In this document: positions 36,175 through 43,500 of the stretch, one piece after another
How the letters are laid out: the number at the start of each line of letters is the position of its first letter
Position numbering within the stretch: the first letter of the stretch is position 1
Assembly (NCBI RefSeq): GCF_009380215.1
Contig: NZ_WHUG01000001.1
Span: forward strand, 496,001-560,000
Origin: Rugamonas aquatica
Lineage (GTDB): Bacteria > Pseudomonadota > Gammaproteobacteria > Burkholderiales > Burkholderiaceae_D
DNA: 64,000 bases
Direction of reading: 5' to 3'
Notes under the pieces: model-generated
What the model was told of the DNA's origin: nothing
The model's input: the letters and a program-made list of their open reading frames with translations, nothing else
Database searches by the model: none
Translations under genes and position numbers: made by a program

Positions 36175-37292
36175 CAGCGGTCGTCCTGCCCGGCCAGCCA
36201 CAGGCCGATGTGGTCGGCGATGCGTTCGGCGGCGTGGCCATCCCACAGCGGCGGCATGCGGCCGGCCTTGCCGCCGTAACGCAGGATGTCGCGGCTGAGC
36301 GCGAGGATGACCGACGGGTCACGCCCGGCAATGGCGTTGCTGCCTTCGGTGACGGTGACGGGGCGTTCGGTGTTCTCGCGCAAGGTGAGGCAGGGGATGG
36401 CGAGCGCGGTGGTCTCCGCTTGCACGCCGTCGGAGTCGGTCAGCACGACGCGCGCGTGCTTCATCAGCCCCAGCATGTTGCGATAGGACTGCGGCGGCAG
36501 GCAGGCGACGCGTGGTGTGTCCAGCAGGGCGCCGAGTTCGTGCTGCTGCAGCATCGCGCGGGTGCGCGGATGCAGCGGAAAAAGAATGGGCACCTCGTCG
36601 CTGAGCTTGACGGTGGTTTCGATCAGCGTGCGCAGGCGGCGCGGATCGTCGATGTTCGACGGGCGATGCAGCGTCAGCAGCGCGTAGCTGCCGCTGTGGT
36701 CGACGAAGCCGGCCAGATGTGCCTGCCTCAGCACGTCTTTGGGCGACGGGGCGTGAGGCAGTTCGTGCTGCAGCGTGTCGACCATGACGTTGCCGACAAA
36801 GTGGATGCGCGCCTGCGATATGCCTTCGCGCAGCAAATTGCTCGTGGCGCTGGCCTCGCTCGTGAACAGCAGCGTCGACAGCTGGTCGATGAGCAGGCGG
36901 TTGATTTCTTCCGGCATCGCGCGGTCATGGCTGCGCAGGCCGGCATCGAGGTGGAACAGCGGTGTCTGTTGCTTGGCGGCTGTCAGCGCGCAGGCCAGGG
37001 ACGAGGTGTCATCGCCAACCACCAGCACGGCGGCTGGCGCAGTCTGTTCCAATACCGGCTCGAAGCCTTGCATGGCCTGCGCGGTCTGCAAGGCGTGGTT
37101 GCCGCGATCGACTTGCAGGTGGAAGTCCGGCAACCGCATTTCCAGCGAGGTGAAGAATTGGCCATCCATGTAGTCGTCGCAGTGCACCAGGACGGTTTCC
37201 AGGTCTGGAAGAGCGCGCGTCAGTGCGCGCAGGACGGGCGCCATCTTCATCAGGCTGGACCGGGCGGCGGCGACGCAAACGATGCGTGACAT
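36174..37292 (-). CDS. wecB: UDP-N-acetylglucosamine 2-epimerase (non-hydrolysing)
   Basis: A 372-residue GT-B-like epimerase that interconverts UDP-GlcNAc and UDP-ManNAc. Typical segments are LVHCDDYMDGQFF, VVGDDTSSLACALTA, HLDAGLRSHDRAMPEEINR with the catalytic acid/histidine cluster, FVGNVMVDTL, LTLHRPSNID and LTDSDGVQAETTAL. The initial KxGTRPE-like motif is replaced by AAARSSLMKMAP, so it is a divergent member. It supplies ManNAc-type precursor for the EPS. It sits in the long minus-strand operon, 12 bases after the outer-membrane barrel gene. Confidence 0.88.
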   Translation of the reverse strand: MSRIVCVAAARSSLMKMAPVLRALTRALPDLETVLVHCDDYMDGQFFTSLEMRLPDFHLQVDRGNHALQTAQAMQGFEPVLEQTAPAAVLVVGDDTSSLACALTAAKQQTPLFHLDAGLRSHDRAMPEEINRLLIDQLSTLLFTSEASATSNLLREGISQARIHFVGNVMVDTLQHELPHAPSPKDVLRQAHLAGFVDHSGSYALLTLHRPSNIDDPRRLRTLIETTVKLSDEVPILFPLHPRTRAMLQQHELGALLDTPRVACLPPQSYRNMLGLMKHARVVLTDSDGVQAETTALAIPCLTLRENTERPVTVTEGSNAIAGRDPSVILALSRDILRYGGKAGRMPPLWDGHAAERIADHIGLWLAGQDDR

Positions 37293-37304
37293 GGATGACT
37301 CCGT

Positions 37305-38834
37305 TCAGAACGCGACCGTCAAGACCGCACCGACACCGTTTTCCCGGTAGTTGCCGCCGGTATTGCTGGTGTGGCGGACATGCCGCACATCGACGCTGGC
37401 GCTGACCTTGGGTTGCAGTTGGTGGGTCAGGACCAGCGTCAGCGCGGTGTTGCGGTCGCTGCGTCCGGTGCTCAGCGATTCGGCACGGCTGTGGCTGGCG
37501 CCGATGGTGAGGTTGCTGCGGGGTGACATGCGCCAGTTCCAGCCGGCTTGGGCGGCGCTCTGTCGGGTGCGGTCTTCCAGCGCCAGTTGATCCGGGCCCA
37601 GCAAGGGGCTGTCGATGGCGCTGCTGGTCTGGGCGGTGCGCTGCGTGGTCGACAGATTGAACGACAGCGCGCTGCGTGGGCCGCTGTAGACGGTGGCCAT
37701 CCGCCAGTCTTTTTGCAGATAGTAGCGGTGGCTGAAGAAGTTGACGTTGCCGTCGGGGCCGAGCATCTGCGAAATCAGCAGGAAGACTTTGATGGTTTGC
37801 AGCCGTGTCTGCGGATCGGGGATGCGGGTAGCCCACAACTGGTAGAGGAAATCGCTGAGGCCGGTGGGCGGGATGCTGAGAAATTCGCCGTGCGTGGTGG
37901 TGATGTTTTCGTTGTAGTTGAGCGTCCAGGCCATGCTGCGCAGGCGGTATTCGGCGTCCAGATTGTAAGTGTTGCCGAAGAAGCGGCGGCCTACGCTGGC
38001 AGAGACCCGGGTGCGCGGCGACGGCGTCCAGTTGGCGCCCACCGAGCCGTAGCGGCCCTCCGGTTGCTTGCCGGTGGAGTGATAGTCGTTTTTTTCGTAC
38101 CCCCCGGTGGCGAAGGCGGACAGGCGGCTGTTGATGGGGTAGCTCAGCGTCAATGCCGTGTCGCTCATGGTCACGGGCGGCAGCACGGGATCTTCGATGT
38201 TTTTCCGGTCGGCGCGCACATCCCAGTTCCAACCCTGGCCGCCGTTGTCGCCTGTCAGCTGCAGATTGACGTCGTCGCTGCGCACGCCGAGAAGGCGGCC
38301 GCTGCTCACTCGTTGGTAATCGTAGCGCAATTGCGCGTTCGCCAACCCGCGGAAATAGTGGTGCATCACTGGGCTGATGCTGACGGTCCGCACGGTACTG
38401 TTGTTGCCGGTCGTCTGGGTTGGATCCAGCAATTGCGGGCCGAAGGCCGACATATTTTGTTGGCTGATGCTGGCGCGGGCATCGATCGACAGCCAGTCGC
38501 GCGCGAGGTCGGCATGGCCGCTGGCGTCGAGTTGCTGGCTGCTGCGGTCCGCCTGGCGGGTATAGAAGAGTTTTTGCAGCGTGTAGTCCATCCTCAGCTT
38601 GAGGCCGGGACTGTTGGTGTCGATGGCAATGCCGGGCGAGACTTCGGTGGTGAATTCGCCGCGCGCCTGGCCTGGCGGCGCCAGGTTCATATTGTCGGAA
38701 TAGGATACGCGCGTGCGTACCGATGGCACGATGGTCCATTCGGCCGGTATGGCGCAGCCCGGCAGCGACAGCAACACCAATATGCTCAAGCGATATGGGG
38801 CGCCGCGCGGAGCGAGATTAATCATAATAACCAT
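37305..38834 (-). CDS. Outer-membrane beta-barrel protein, PEP-CTERM system-associated (TIGR03016-like)
   Basis: A 509-residue secreted protein with a hydrophobic signal (SILVLLSLPGCAIPA). Alternating polar/hydrophobic strands fill the rest, and it ends in phenylalanine (GAVLTVAF), the usual signal for outer-membrane barrel insertion. It resembles a barrel family found beside the exosortase A tyrosine kinase and may form the EPS outer-membrane exit channel, since the export lipoprotein at 41274 is short. It overlaps the kinase gene by 17 bases. A second ATG at 38825 is equally possible. The cysteine in the signal region lacks a good lipobox. Confidence 0.8.
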   Translation of the reverse strand: MVIMINLAPRGAPYRLSILVLLSLPGCAIPAEWTIVPSVRTRVSYSDNMNLAPPGQARGEFTTEVSPGIAIDTNSPGLKLRMDYTLQKLFYTRQADRSSQQLDASGHADLARDWLSIDARASISQQNMSAFGPQLLDPTQTTGNNSTVRTVSISPVMHHYFRGLANAQLRYDYQRVSSGRLLGVRSDDVNLQLTGDNGGQGWNWDVRADRKNIEDPVLPPVTMSDTALTLSYPINSRLSAFATGGYEKNDYHSTGKQPEGRYGSVGANWTPSPRTRVSASVGRRFFGNTYNLDAEYRLRSMAWTLNYNENITTTHGEFLSIPPTGLSDFLYQLWATRIPDPQTRLQTIKVFLLISQMLGPDGNVNFFSHRYYLQKDWRMATVYSGPRSALSFNLSTTQRTAQTSSAIDSPLLGPDQLALEDRTRQSAAQAGWNWRMSPRSNLTIGASHSRAESLSTGRSDRNTALTLVLTHQLQPKVSASVDVRHVRHTSNTGGNYRENGVGAVLTVAF

Positions 38835-39582
38835 AGTATTCGCCGCCGGGGAAGGCCTTGCTTTTGTTGTAGATCAGACTGACGTGCGGGCACTGCTCGA
38901 TGTGGCGCAGCGCCTCCTTGACGGCGTGCTGGCTGGTCGTTTCGGATTCGACCACCATGACGATCTGCCCCATCTGCGCGGCCAGCACGCTGGCTTCCGT
39001 GGTCATCAGCAATGGCGGCGAATCGAAGATGACGATGCGGTCGGCATAGCGTTCGGCGATCTCGGTCAGCAGCCGGCTCATGCTGCGGCTGGCCAGCAGT
39101 TCGGTGGCATGCTTGTTGGCGCGGCCGGCCGGCAGGATGCTCAGGGTGGCGACATTGGTGCGCAGGATCACGTCGGACAGCTCGGTCTGTTCACGCAGCA
39201 GGATATCCATCAGGCCGGGCTCGGCCGGCAAGCCCAGCACCTTGAGCACCGACGGCCGCGCCACATCGGCATCGACCAGCAGCACGGTGATGTCCATTTC
39301 CATCGCGATACTCATCGCCAGGTTGACCGCGCAATAGGTTTTTCCTTCGCCGGGCAAGGCGCTGGTGACGACGATCAGGTTGCCGTGCCGTAGCGCGGCG
39401 ATGTCGTGGTCGCCGCGCGCGTTGCGCAGCAGCGGCCGTTTGATGATGCGGAAGTCCTCGGCCACGGCCGTGCGTCCGCCATCATGCGTCACCATGCCCA
39501 GCTGGTTCAGGCGTTCGAGGTTGATCTCGATATGGCGCGGGACGCCGCCCCGGTGCATCGCTTGCTCGGTCGATTGCTCCAT
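38818..39582 (-). CDS. XrtA-associated tyrosine autokinase (BY-kinase)
   Basis: A 254-residue cytoplasmic bacterial tyrosine kinase. Walker A is TSALPGEGKT (74-82), Walker A-prime is LLVDADVARP and Walker B is VIFDSPPLL. The C-terminus holds the tyrosine cluster EYYGYYD (Tyr249, 250, 252, 253) that is autophosphorylated. It would pair with the separate chain-length determinant encoded 9 bases upstream and control EPS polymerisation and export by cycles of phosphorylation. A separate kinase and Wzz-like protein is the usual arrangement in exosortase A loci. Confidence 0.93.
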   Translation of the reverse strand: MEQSTEQAMHRGGVPRHIEINLERLNQLGMVTHDGGRTAVAEDFRIIKRPLLRNARGDHDIAALRHGNLIVVTSALPGEGKTYCAVNLAMSIAMEMDITVLLVDADVARPSVLKVLGLPAEPGLMDILLREQTELSDVILRTNVATLSILPAGRANKHATELLASRSMSRLLTEIAERYADRIVIFDSPPLLMTTEASVLAAQMGQIVMVVESETTSQHAVKEALRHIEQCPHVSLIYNKSKAFPGGEYYGYYD

Positions 39583-39591
39583 ACGTTACTC

Positions 39592-41118
39592 CTAGTATCG
39601 CAACGCGGCCACCGCGAGGACGGCGCCATAAGCCACAAACAGGCAGGACAGGGCAGTGCCGAAGGCATAACGGCCGCGCCGGCGCTTGATTTTCTGGCTT
39701 TCGGTCCAGTTCATCGACACCGTGCCGAGCACGGGCAGTCCGGTGCGTTCGCGCAATTCGCTGGGGCTGAGGAAGGTGGGGCGCACCTGGCTGATCAGCA
39801 AGGCAGCGGCCACACCCGTCAGCAAGGCGCCGCCAAGCACCAGGCTGGAAAGCAGAATCCGGTTGGGCCCCACCGGCGTCAGTGGAACGGTGGGTGGGTC
39901 GATGATGCGGAAGGTCATCATGTCGGTGGCGGAACTGAGCTCGCCGGAGAGCTTGGCGGCCTCGCGGCGGCCGATCAGCTTCTCGTAGTTATCCTTGTTG
40001 ATCAGGTAGTCGCGGTTCAGCTGAGCCAGTTCGGATTCGACTTCCGGCACGGCGTTGGCTTGCGCCAGCAGGCGCTGATGGCGGGCGGCATATTCCTGCA
40101 CGCGGGCGCTGATGGCCGCGACCTTGGCGTCGGCCTCGGTCTGCGCCACTTTGAGTTGCTGCAACATCGGACTGTAGTTTTTGCCGGGATCTCCCGCAGG
40201 CTTGAGTTTGCTTTCCTCGACCTTGCGCGCCTCCAGCTGGGCCACCAGCCGTTTGGCGGCAACGATGTCCGGATGCAGCTCGGTGTATTGCATGCGCAGG
40301 GCGTCGAGGTTTTTGTTGAGCGCGGAGATGCGGCCGTCCAGTTCTGGATTGTCGATGCTGGCCGGATTCAGGTCGGCGCCCAGCACCGGCTCGTCGCCGC
40401 TGATCTGGTTGCGGATGGCGTTGCGCGCCTGTTCGGCTTCGACCAGTTCCAGCTTGGCGGTATTGAGCGTGTCGGACGATTGCATCAGCTGATTGCTGTA
40501 GTCGATACCTTGCCGGGGCAGCAGGCCGTTGTTCCTGAGCTTGAATTCCTTGACCGAGTTTTCCGCTGCGATCAGCTTGTCTTCGTAGGTTTTGATCTGG
40601 TCGTCGATGAATTGCACGGCTTTCTTGGTTTCACCATTTTTCCCTTTGAAACTGCCTTCGACAAATATGGTCAACAGCGATTGCACGACGTCGCGCACCA
40701 GCTTGGGATTGCGGTTGTTGTAGGTGATGGTGTAGATGTCGTAAGTGCCGGTACCGCCGATTTTTATCTTGCTCATCAATTCGTCCAGTTGCTGTTCGTG
40801 ATCGCGCGGGGTCTTGGCGTTCAAATCCAGGTCGACCATACGCATGACGCGTTCGACGTTGGGACGGCTCAGCAGGGTGCGGCTCATGATGGAGACTTGC
40901 TGTTCGACATTGGGAACGCTGGTCATGCCCGACAGCAGCGGCTTCAGGATGCTCTGCGTATCGACAAACACCCGCGCCGAAGTCTGGTAATCGTCCGGCA
41001 GCGTGGCAACCTTGGCCCAGCCGGCGATGGCTACCAGCCACATGACGGCGATCGCGTGCCAGCGATATTTCCATATCCCCTGCAAGCTGATTAACAACTG
41101 GCTAATCATCTGCTCCAT
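39592..41118 (-). CDS. EPS chain-length determinant (Wzz/GumC type, exosortase A-associated)
   Basis: A 508-residue inner-membrane polysaccharide co-polymerase. A membrane helix near 20-38 (HAIAVMWLVAIAGW) is followed by the Wzz domain, a long coiled-coil periplasmic region (about 170-380), and a proline-rich segment before the C-terminal helix (IIDPPTVPLTPVGPNRILL). There is no kinase domain; the partner kinase is the next gene. It is the first gene of a 13-gene minus-strand operon reaching 23986. GGAG lies 9 bases before its ATG and a TATAAT box lies 38 bases upstream. Confidence 0.92.
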   Translation of the reverse strand: MEQMISQLLISLQGIWKYRWHAIAVMWLVAIAGWAKVATLPDDYQTSARVFVDTQSILKPLLSGMTSVPNVEQQVSIMSRTLLSRPNVERVMRMVDLDLNAKTPRDHEQQLDELMSKIKIGGTGTYDIYTITYNNRNPKLVRDVVQSLLTIFVEGSFKGKNGETKKAVQFIDDQIKTYEDKLIAAENSVKEFKLRNNGLLPRQGIDYSNQLMQSSDTLNTAKLELVEAEQARNAIRNQISGDEPVLGADLNPASIDNPELDGRISALNKNLDALRMQYTELHPDIVAAKRLVAQLEARKVEESKLKPAGDPGKNYSPMLQQLKVAQTEADAKVAAISARVQEYAARHQRLLAQANAVPEVESELAQLNRDYLINKDNYEKLIGRREAAKLSGELSSATDMMTFRIIDPPTVPLTPVGPNRILLSSLVLGGALLTGVAAALLISQVRPTFLSPSELRERTGLPVLGTVSMNWTESQKIKRRRGRYAFGTALSCLFVAYGAVLAVAALRY

Positions 41119-41156
41119 GGTCCGATTGCTCCAGTAATCTGGGGAAGTGAAGCTAA

Positions 41157-41162
41157 ATTATA
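41157..41162 (-). promoter_or_regulatory. Candidate -10 box (TATAAT) for the long minus-strand EPS operon
   Basis: On the minus strand the sequence reads TATAAT, a perfect -10 hexamer, 38 bases before the ATG of the chain-length gene. No good -35 hexamer stands at 16-18 bases, so it may need an activator. It adjoins a sigma-54-like site on the opposite strand. Confidence 0.35.
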
Positions 41163-41177
41163 TGGCTCGAAAAATGC
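41163..41177 (+). promoter_or_regulatory. Candidate sigma-54 (-24/-12) promoter for the export lipoprotein gene
   Basis: The plus strand reads TGGCTCG, four bases, then ATGC, with exactly 10 bases between the GG and GC dinucleotides, as RpoN promoters require. It differs from TGGCACG-N4-TTGC at two positions. It lies about 97 bases before the ATG at 41274. PrsR, encoded in the same locus, is a sigma-54 activator, which makes the site plausible. Confidence 0.45.
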
Positions 41178-41273
41178 GGAATTTTCTTAACTGGGCAGTA
41201 ATTGAGGCAGATCAAGCAGAGGCGGGCGTCTTTTCTGAATCATGGAAGCCAGACTATTCAAGCGAGATACGTC

Positions 41274-41879
41274 ATGCATCCAATTTTGCGTATGACCTTG
41301 TCGGCCGGGCTGGTGTTGCTGGCCGGATGCGCGCATCGTCCCGTGCCGGTGCCGGAGGAAGTAGCCGTTCCGCAGGGCGATTATCTGATCGGCGCCGGCG
41401 ATGTCATCAACATCAATGTCTGGCGCAATCCCGAGGTATCGGCCAGCGTGCCTGTCAGGCCGGATGGCAAGATCACCACGCCGCTGGTGGAGGATCTGCA
41501 GGCGGCCGGGAAAACGTCGACGCAGTTGGCGCGCGATGTCGAGAAGGCGCTGGAAAAATACATACAGCAACCGATGGCGACGGTCACCGTCACCAGTTTC
41601 GTCGGGCCTTACAATCAGCAGATCCGGGTCATCGGCCAGGCGGCCAAGCCGCAGGCGCTGGCTTACCGGCAGGGCATGTCGCTGATGGATGTGTTGATCG
41701 CGGTGGGCGGCATCACGGACTTTGCCGCAGGGAATAAGGCCAATATTATCCGCACGGTGAACGGCGCGCGGCAAAGCATACCGGTGCGCCTGCAGGACTT
41801 GTTGCGCGATGGCGATATTTCTGCCAATGTGGCGGTGCTGCCGGGCGATGTGCTGGTGATTCCGGAGAGCTGGTTCTGA
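41274..41879 (+). CDS. XrtA-type polysaccharide export lipoprotein (Wza-like, short)
   Basis: A 201-residue lipoprotein. The lipobox is LLAGC at about residues 15-19 (LVLLAGCAH). A polysaccharide biosynthesis/export domain follows (DYLIGAGDVININVWRNPE; VRPDGKITTPLV) and then a soluble-ligand (SLBB-like) beta-grasp region (IRVIGQAAKPQALAYRQG). At 201 residues it is about half the length of Wza and lacks the C-terminal helix that forms the outer-membrane pore, so another protein, perhaps the barrel at 37305-38834, may form the channel. ATG 41274 gives a proper signal sequence; upstream in-frame codons do not. Confidence 0.9.
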   Translation: MHPILRMTLSAGLVLLAGCAHRPVPVPEEVAVPQGDYLIGAGDVININVWRNPEVSASVPVRPDGKITTPLVEDLQAAGKTSTQLARDVEKALEKYIQQPMATVTVTSFVGPYNQQIRVIGQAAKPQALAYRQGMSLMDVLIAVGGITDFAAGNKANIIRTVNGARQSIPVRLQDLLRDGDISANVAVLPGDVLVIPESWF

Positions 41880-41989
41880 AACGCAAAAAAATATTTTGAT
41901 TCTTGGGGAACTTTTCATCCAAAAGGCAGGTCTGAAGAGCATGAGCCCAGTTTGTCCGTTTTCGGCAGCTGGCCGACAGACCTGACAGG

Positions 41990-42742
41990 ATGCCAACCGT
42001 GCAATATGACGACGCGATAGTTTCTTTTGAAGCCGGTCCAGGCCTGCGCGACCTCGTGGTCGGCGAAGGCGTAGCGAATCAGGAATTGGACCATACCTTA
42101 GACCAGCAGATCTTCCATATCCGCATGGCCAACTCGCAAGGCCGCCGCGAAGCGGCCAGCTTGTTGCTCAAGAAGATGTACGGATGGCGAGGTTATTCGG
42201 TCGATCCCAACGCCATTCACGCGCCGAACAAGATCACACTGTTCGCCGAGACTGGCGGCCAGACGGTGGGAACGATGTCCCTGTGCCTGGACAACGACGA
42301 AGTCGGCCTGCCCGCCGACGAAATTTTTCGCGACAAGCTGGACGAACTGCGCGAACAACAGCGCCGCCTGTGCGAACCTTCGAAGCTTGCGATCGACAAG
42401 GGGGTGTCCAAGCGTGTGTTCGCCGCGCTGATCCACATCTCGTACATCTATGCGCGCAACATCCACGGCTACACCGATTACGTGATCGAGGTGAATCCGC
42501 GCCACGTGATGTTCTACAAGCGCATGCTGGGCTTCCGTGACTTCGGTGGAGAGCGGCCCTGCACGCGGGTGGGAGCTCCGGCCGTGCTGTTGCGGCTGGA
42601 GCTGGAGTACATGGGGGAGCAGATCCGTCAATTCGGTGGGTTGATGGAGCAGCAGACCACGGAGCGCTCTTTCTATCCGTACTTCTTCCCGACCTGGGAC
42701 GAGCCGGGTATCACCGGACGTCTGATCGCGGGCAAAACCTGA
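41990..42742 (+). CDS. N-acyl amino acid synthase, PEP-CTERM/exosortase-associated (GNAT fold)
   Basis: A 250-residue protein resembling the exosortase-linked acyl-homoserine-lactone-synthase-like family (TIGR03694). IRMANSQGRREAASLLLKKM, FAETGGQTVGTMSLCLDNDE, CEPSKLAIDKG and VIEVNPRHVMFYKRMLGF are the recognisable blocks; the last two are the GNAT acyl-donor and acceptor regions. Relatives make long-chain N-acyl amino acids, but the product here is unknown. It lies 110 bases after the export lipoprotein gene, possibly co-transcribed. It converges with the protease gene, with only 5 bases between the stops. The ATG at 41990 has only a weak ribosome-binding site. Confidence 0.82.
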   Translation: MPTVQYDDAIVSFEAGPGLRDLVVGEGVANQELDHTLDQQIFHIRMANSQGRREAASLLLKKMYGWRGYSVDPNAIHAPNKITLFAETGGQTVGTMSLCLDNDEVGLPADEIFRDKLDELREQQRRLCEPSKLAIDKGVSKRVFAALIHISYIYARNIHGYTDYVIEVNPRHVMFYKRMLGFRDFGGERPCTRVGAPAVLLRLELEYMGEQIRQFGGLMEQQTTERSFYPYFFPTWDEPGITGRLIAGKT

Positions 42743-42747
42743 GCCTG

Positions 42748-43500
42748 CTATTTCGTTGCCGGCGCGAGAAAGCTGGCGGGGATGGCGTAGGCGATACCGC
42801 TTGGTGCGCTGATAGCCGTTTCTTTGACGCCTTTGACGAACACCATGTTGACCACGCCGATGACTTCGCCAGTATCGGGATCGAACAGCGGACTGCCGCT
42901 GTTGCCCGGATAGGCGGTGCCGTCAAGCTGGAATACGACATAGGATGATTTCTGTAGCTGGCTCAGCACCTTGGTGTCGAGCTTGCTGGAACTGATCGTC
43001 GGCGTGGCCACCGGCGTGATTGCCGATACCGTGCAGCGATGCGTGACCTGGCGCAGTCCGAGCACCATGCCTAGCGGGAAGCCCATGAAGGCCAGGGACT
43101 TTCCCTCCTGGATGGAGGCGGAATTGCCCAGCTTGAGGGCCGGAAGCGGTGCGCCGCGCACGCGCAGGCGGGCGAGGTCGTGTTCCTTGTCGATCATCGT
43201 GACGGTGGCGGCGCGGAATTGTGCGCTGTCGCCGTCACGCACGAGTACGCCCATCGTGTCTCCCGACTCCGTTCGCAGCAGATCGTTGACGACGTGAGCA
43301 GCCGTGACGATGGTCAAGCCGTCTTCGACGACGAAGCCGGAGCCGATGAAGGACAAGGCGGGGCTGCGGGTTTTCAGGTAACTGCCGATGCCGACGACAG
43401 ACGGCTTGACCAGCTCGATGGTACGGCTGAGTTCGTCTGCGGCAGCTGGTAAAAGCAGACTCAGCGCTAACAACAGGAGGCTTAGGCGTGGTTTTGGCAT
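42748..43500 (-). CDS. Secreted trypsin-like serine protease of the EPS locus
   Basis: A 250-residue S1-type protease with a signal peptide (SLLLLALSLLLPAAA, cleavage near residue 21), so periplasmic or secreted. The triad is visible: His69 in VTAAHVV, Asp108 in EHDLARLRV and Ser201 in GNSGSPL. There is no PDZ domain, unlike DegP/DegS. Its gene overlaps the O-antigen-ligase-like gene by 19 bases, so the two are co-transcribed. It may process an exported EPS-system protein or act in quality control; no substrate is evident. Confidence 0.85.
   Translation of the reverse strand: MPKPRLSLLLLALSLLLPAAADELSRTIELVKPSVVGIGSYLKTRSPALSFIGSGFVVEDGLTIVTAAHVVNDLLRTESGDTMGVLVRDGDSAQFRAATVTMIDKEHDLARLRVRGAPLPALKLGNSASIQEGKSLAFMGFPLGMVLGLRQVTHRCTVSAITPVATPTISSSKLDTKVLSQLQKSSYVVFQLDGTAYPGNSGSPLFDPDTGEVIGVVNMVFVKGVKETAISAPSGIAYAIPASFLAPATK

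Noticed and set aside
37548..38882. 444-codon plus-strand frame opposite the barrel gene
   Set aside because: Overlaps a gene with a signal peptide and C-terminal barrel signature; no domain of its own.
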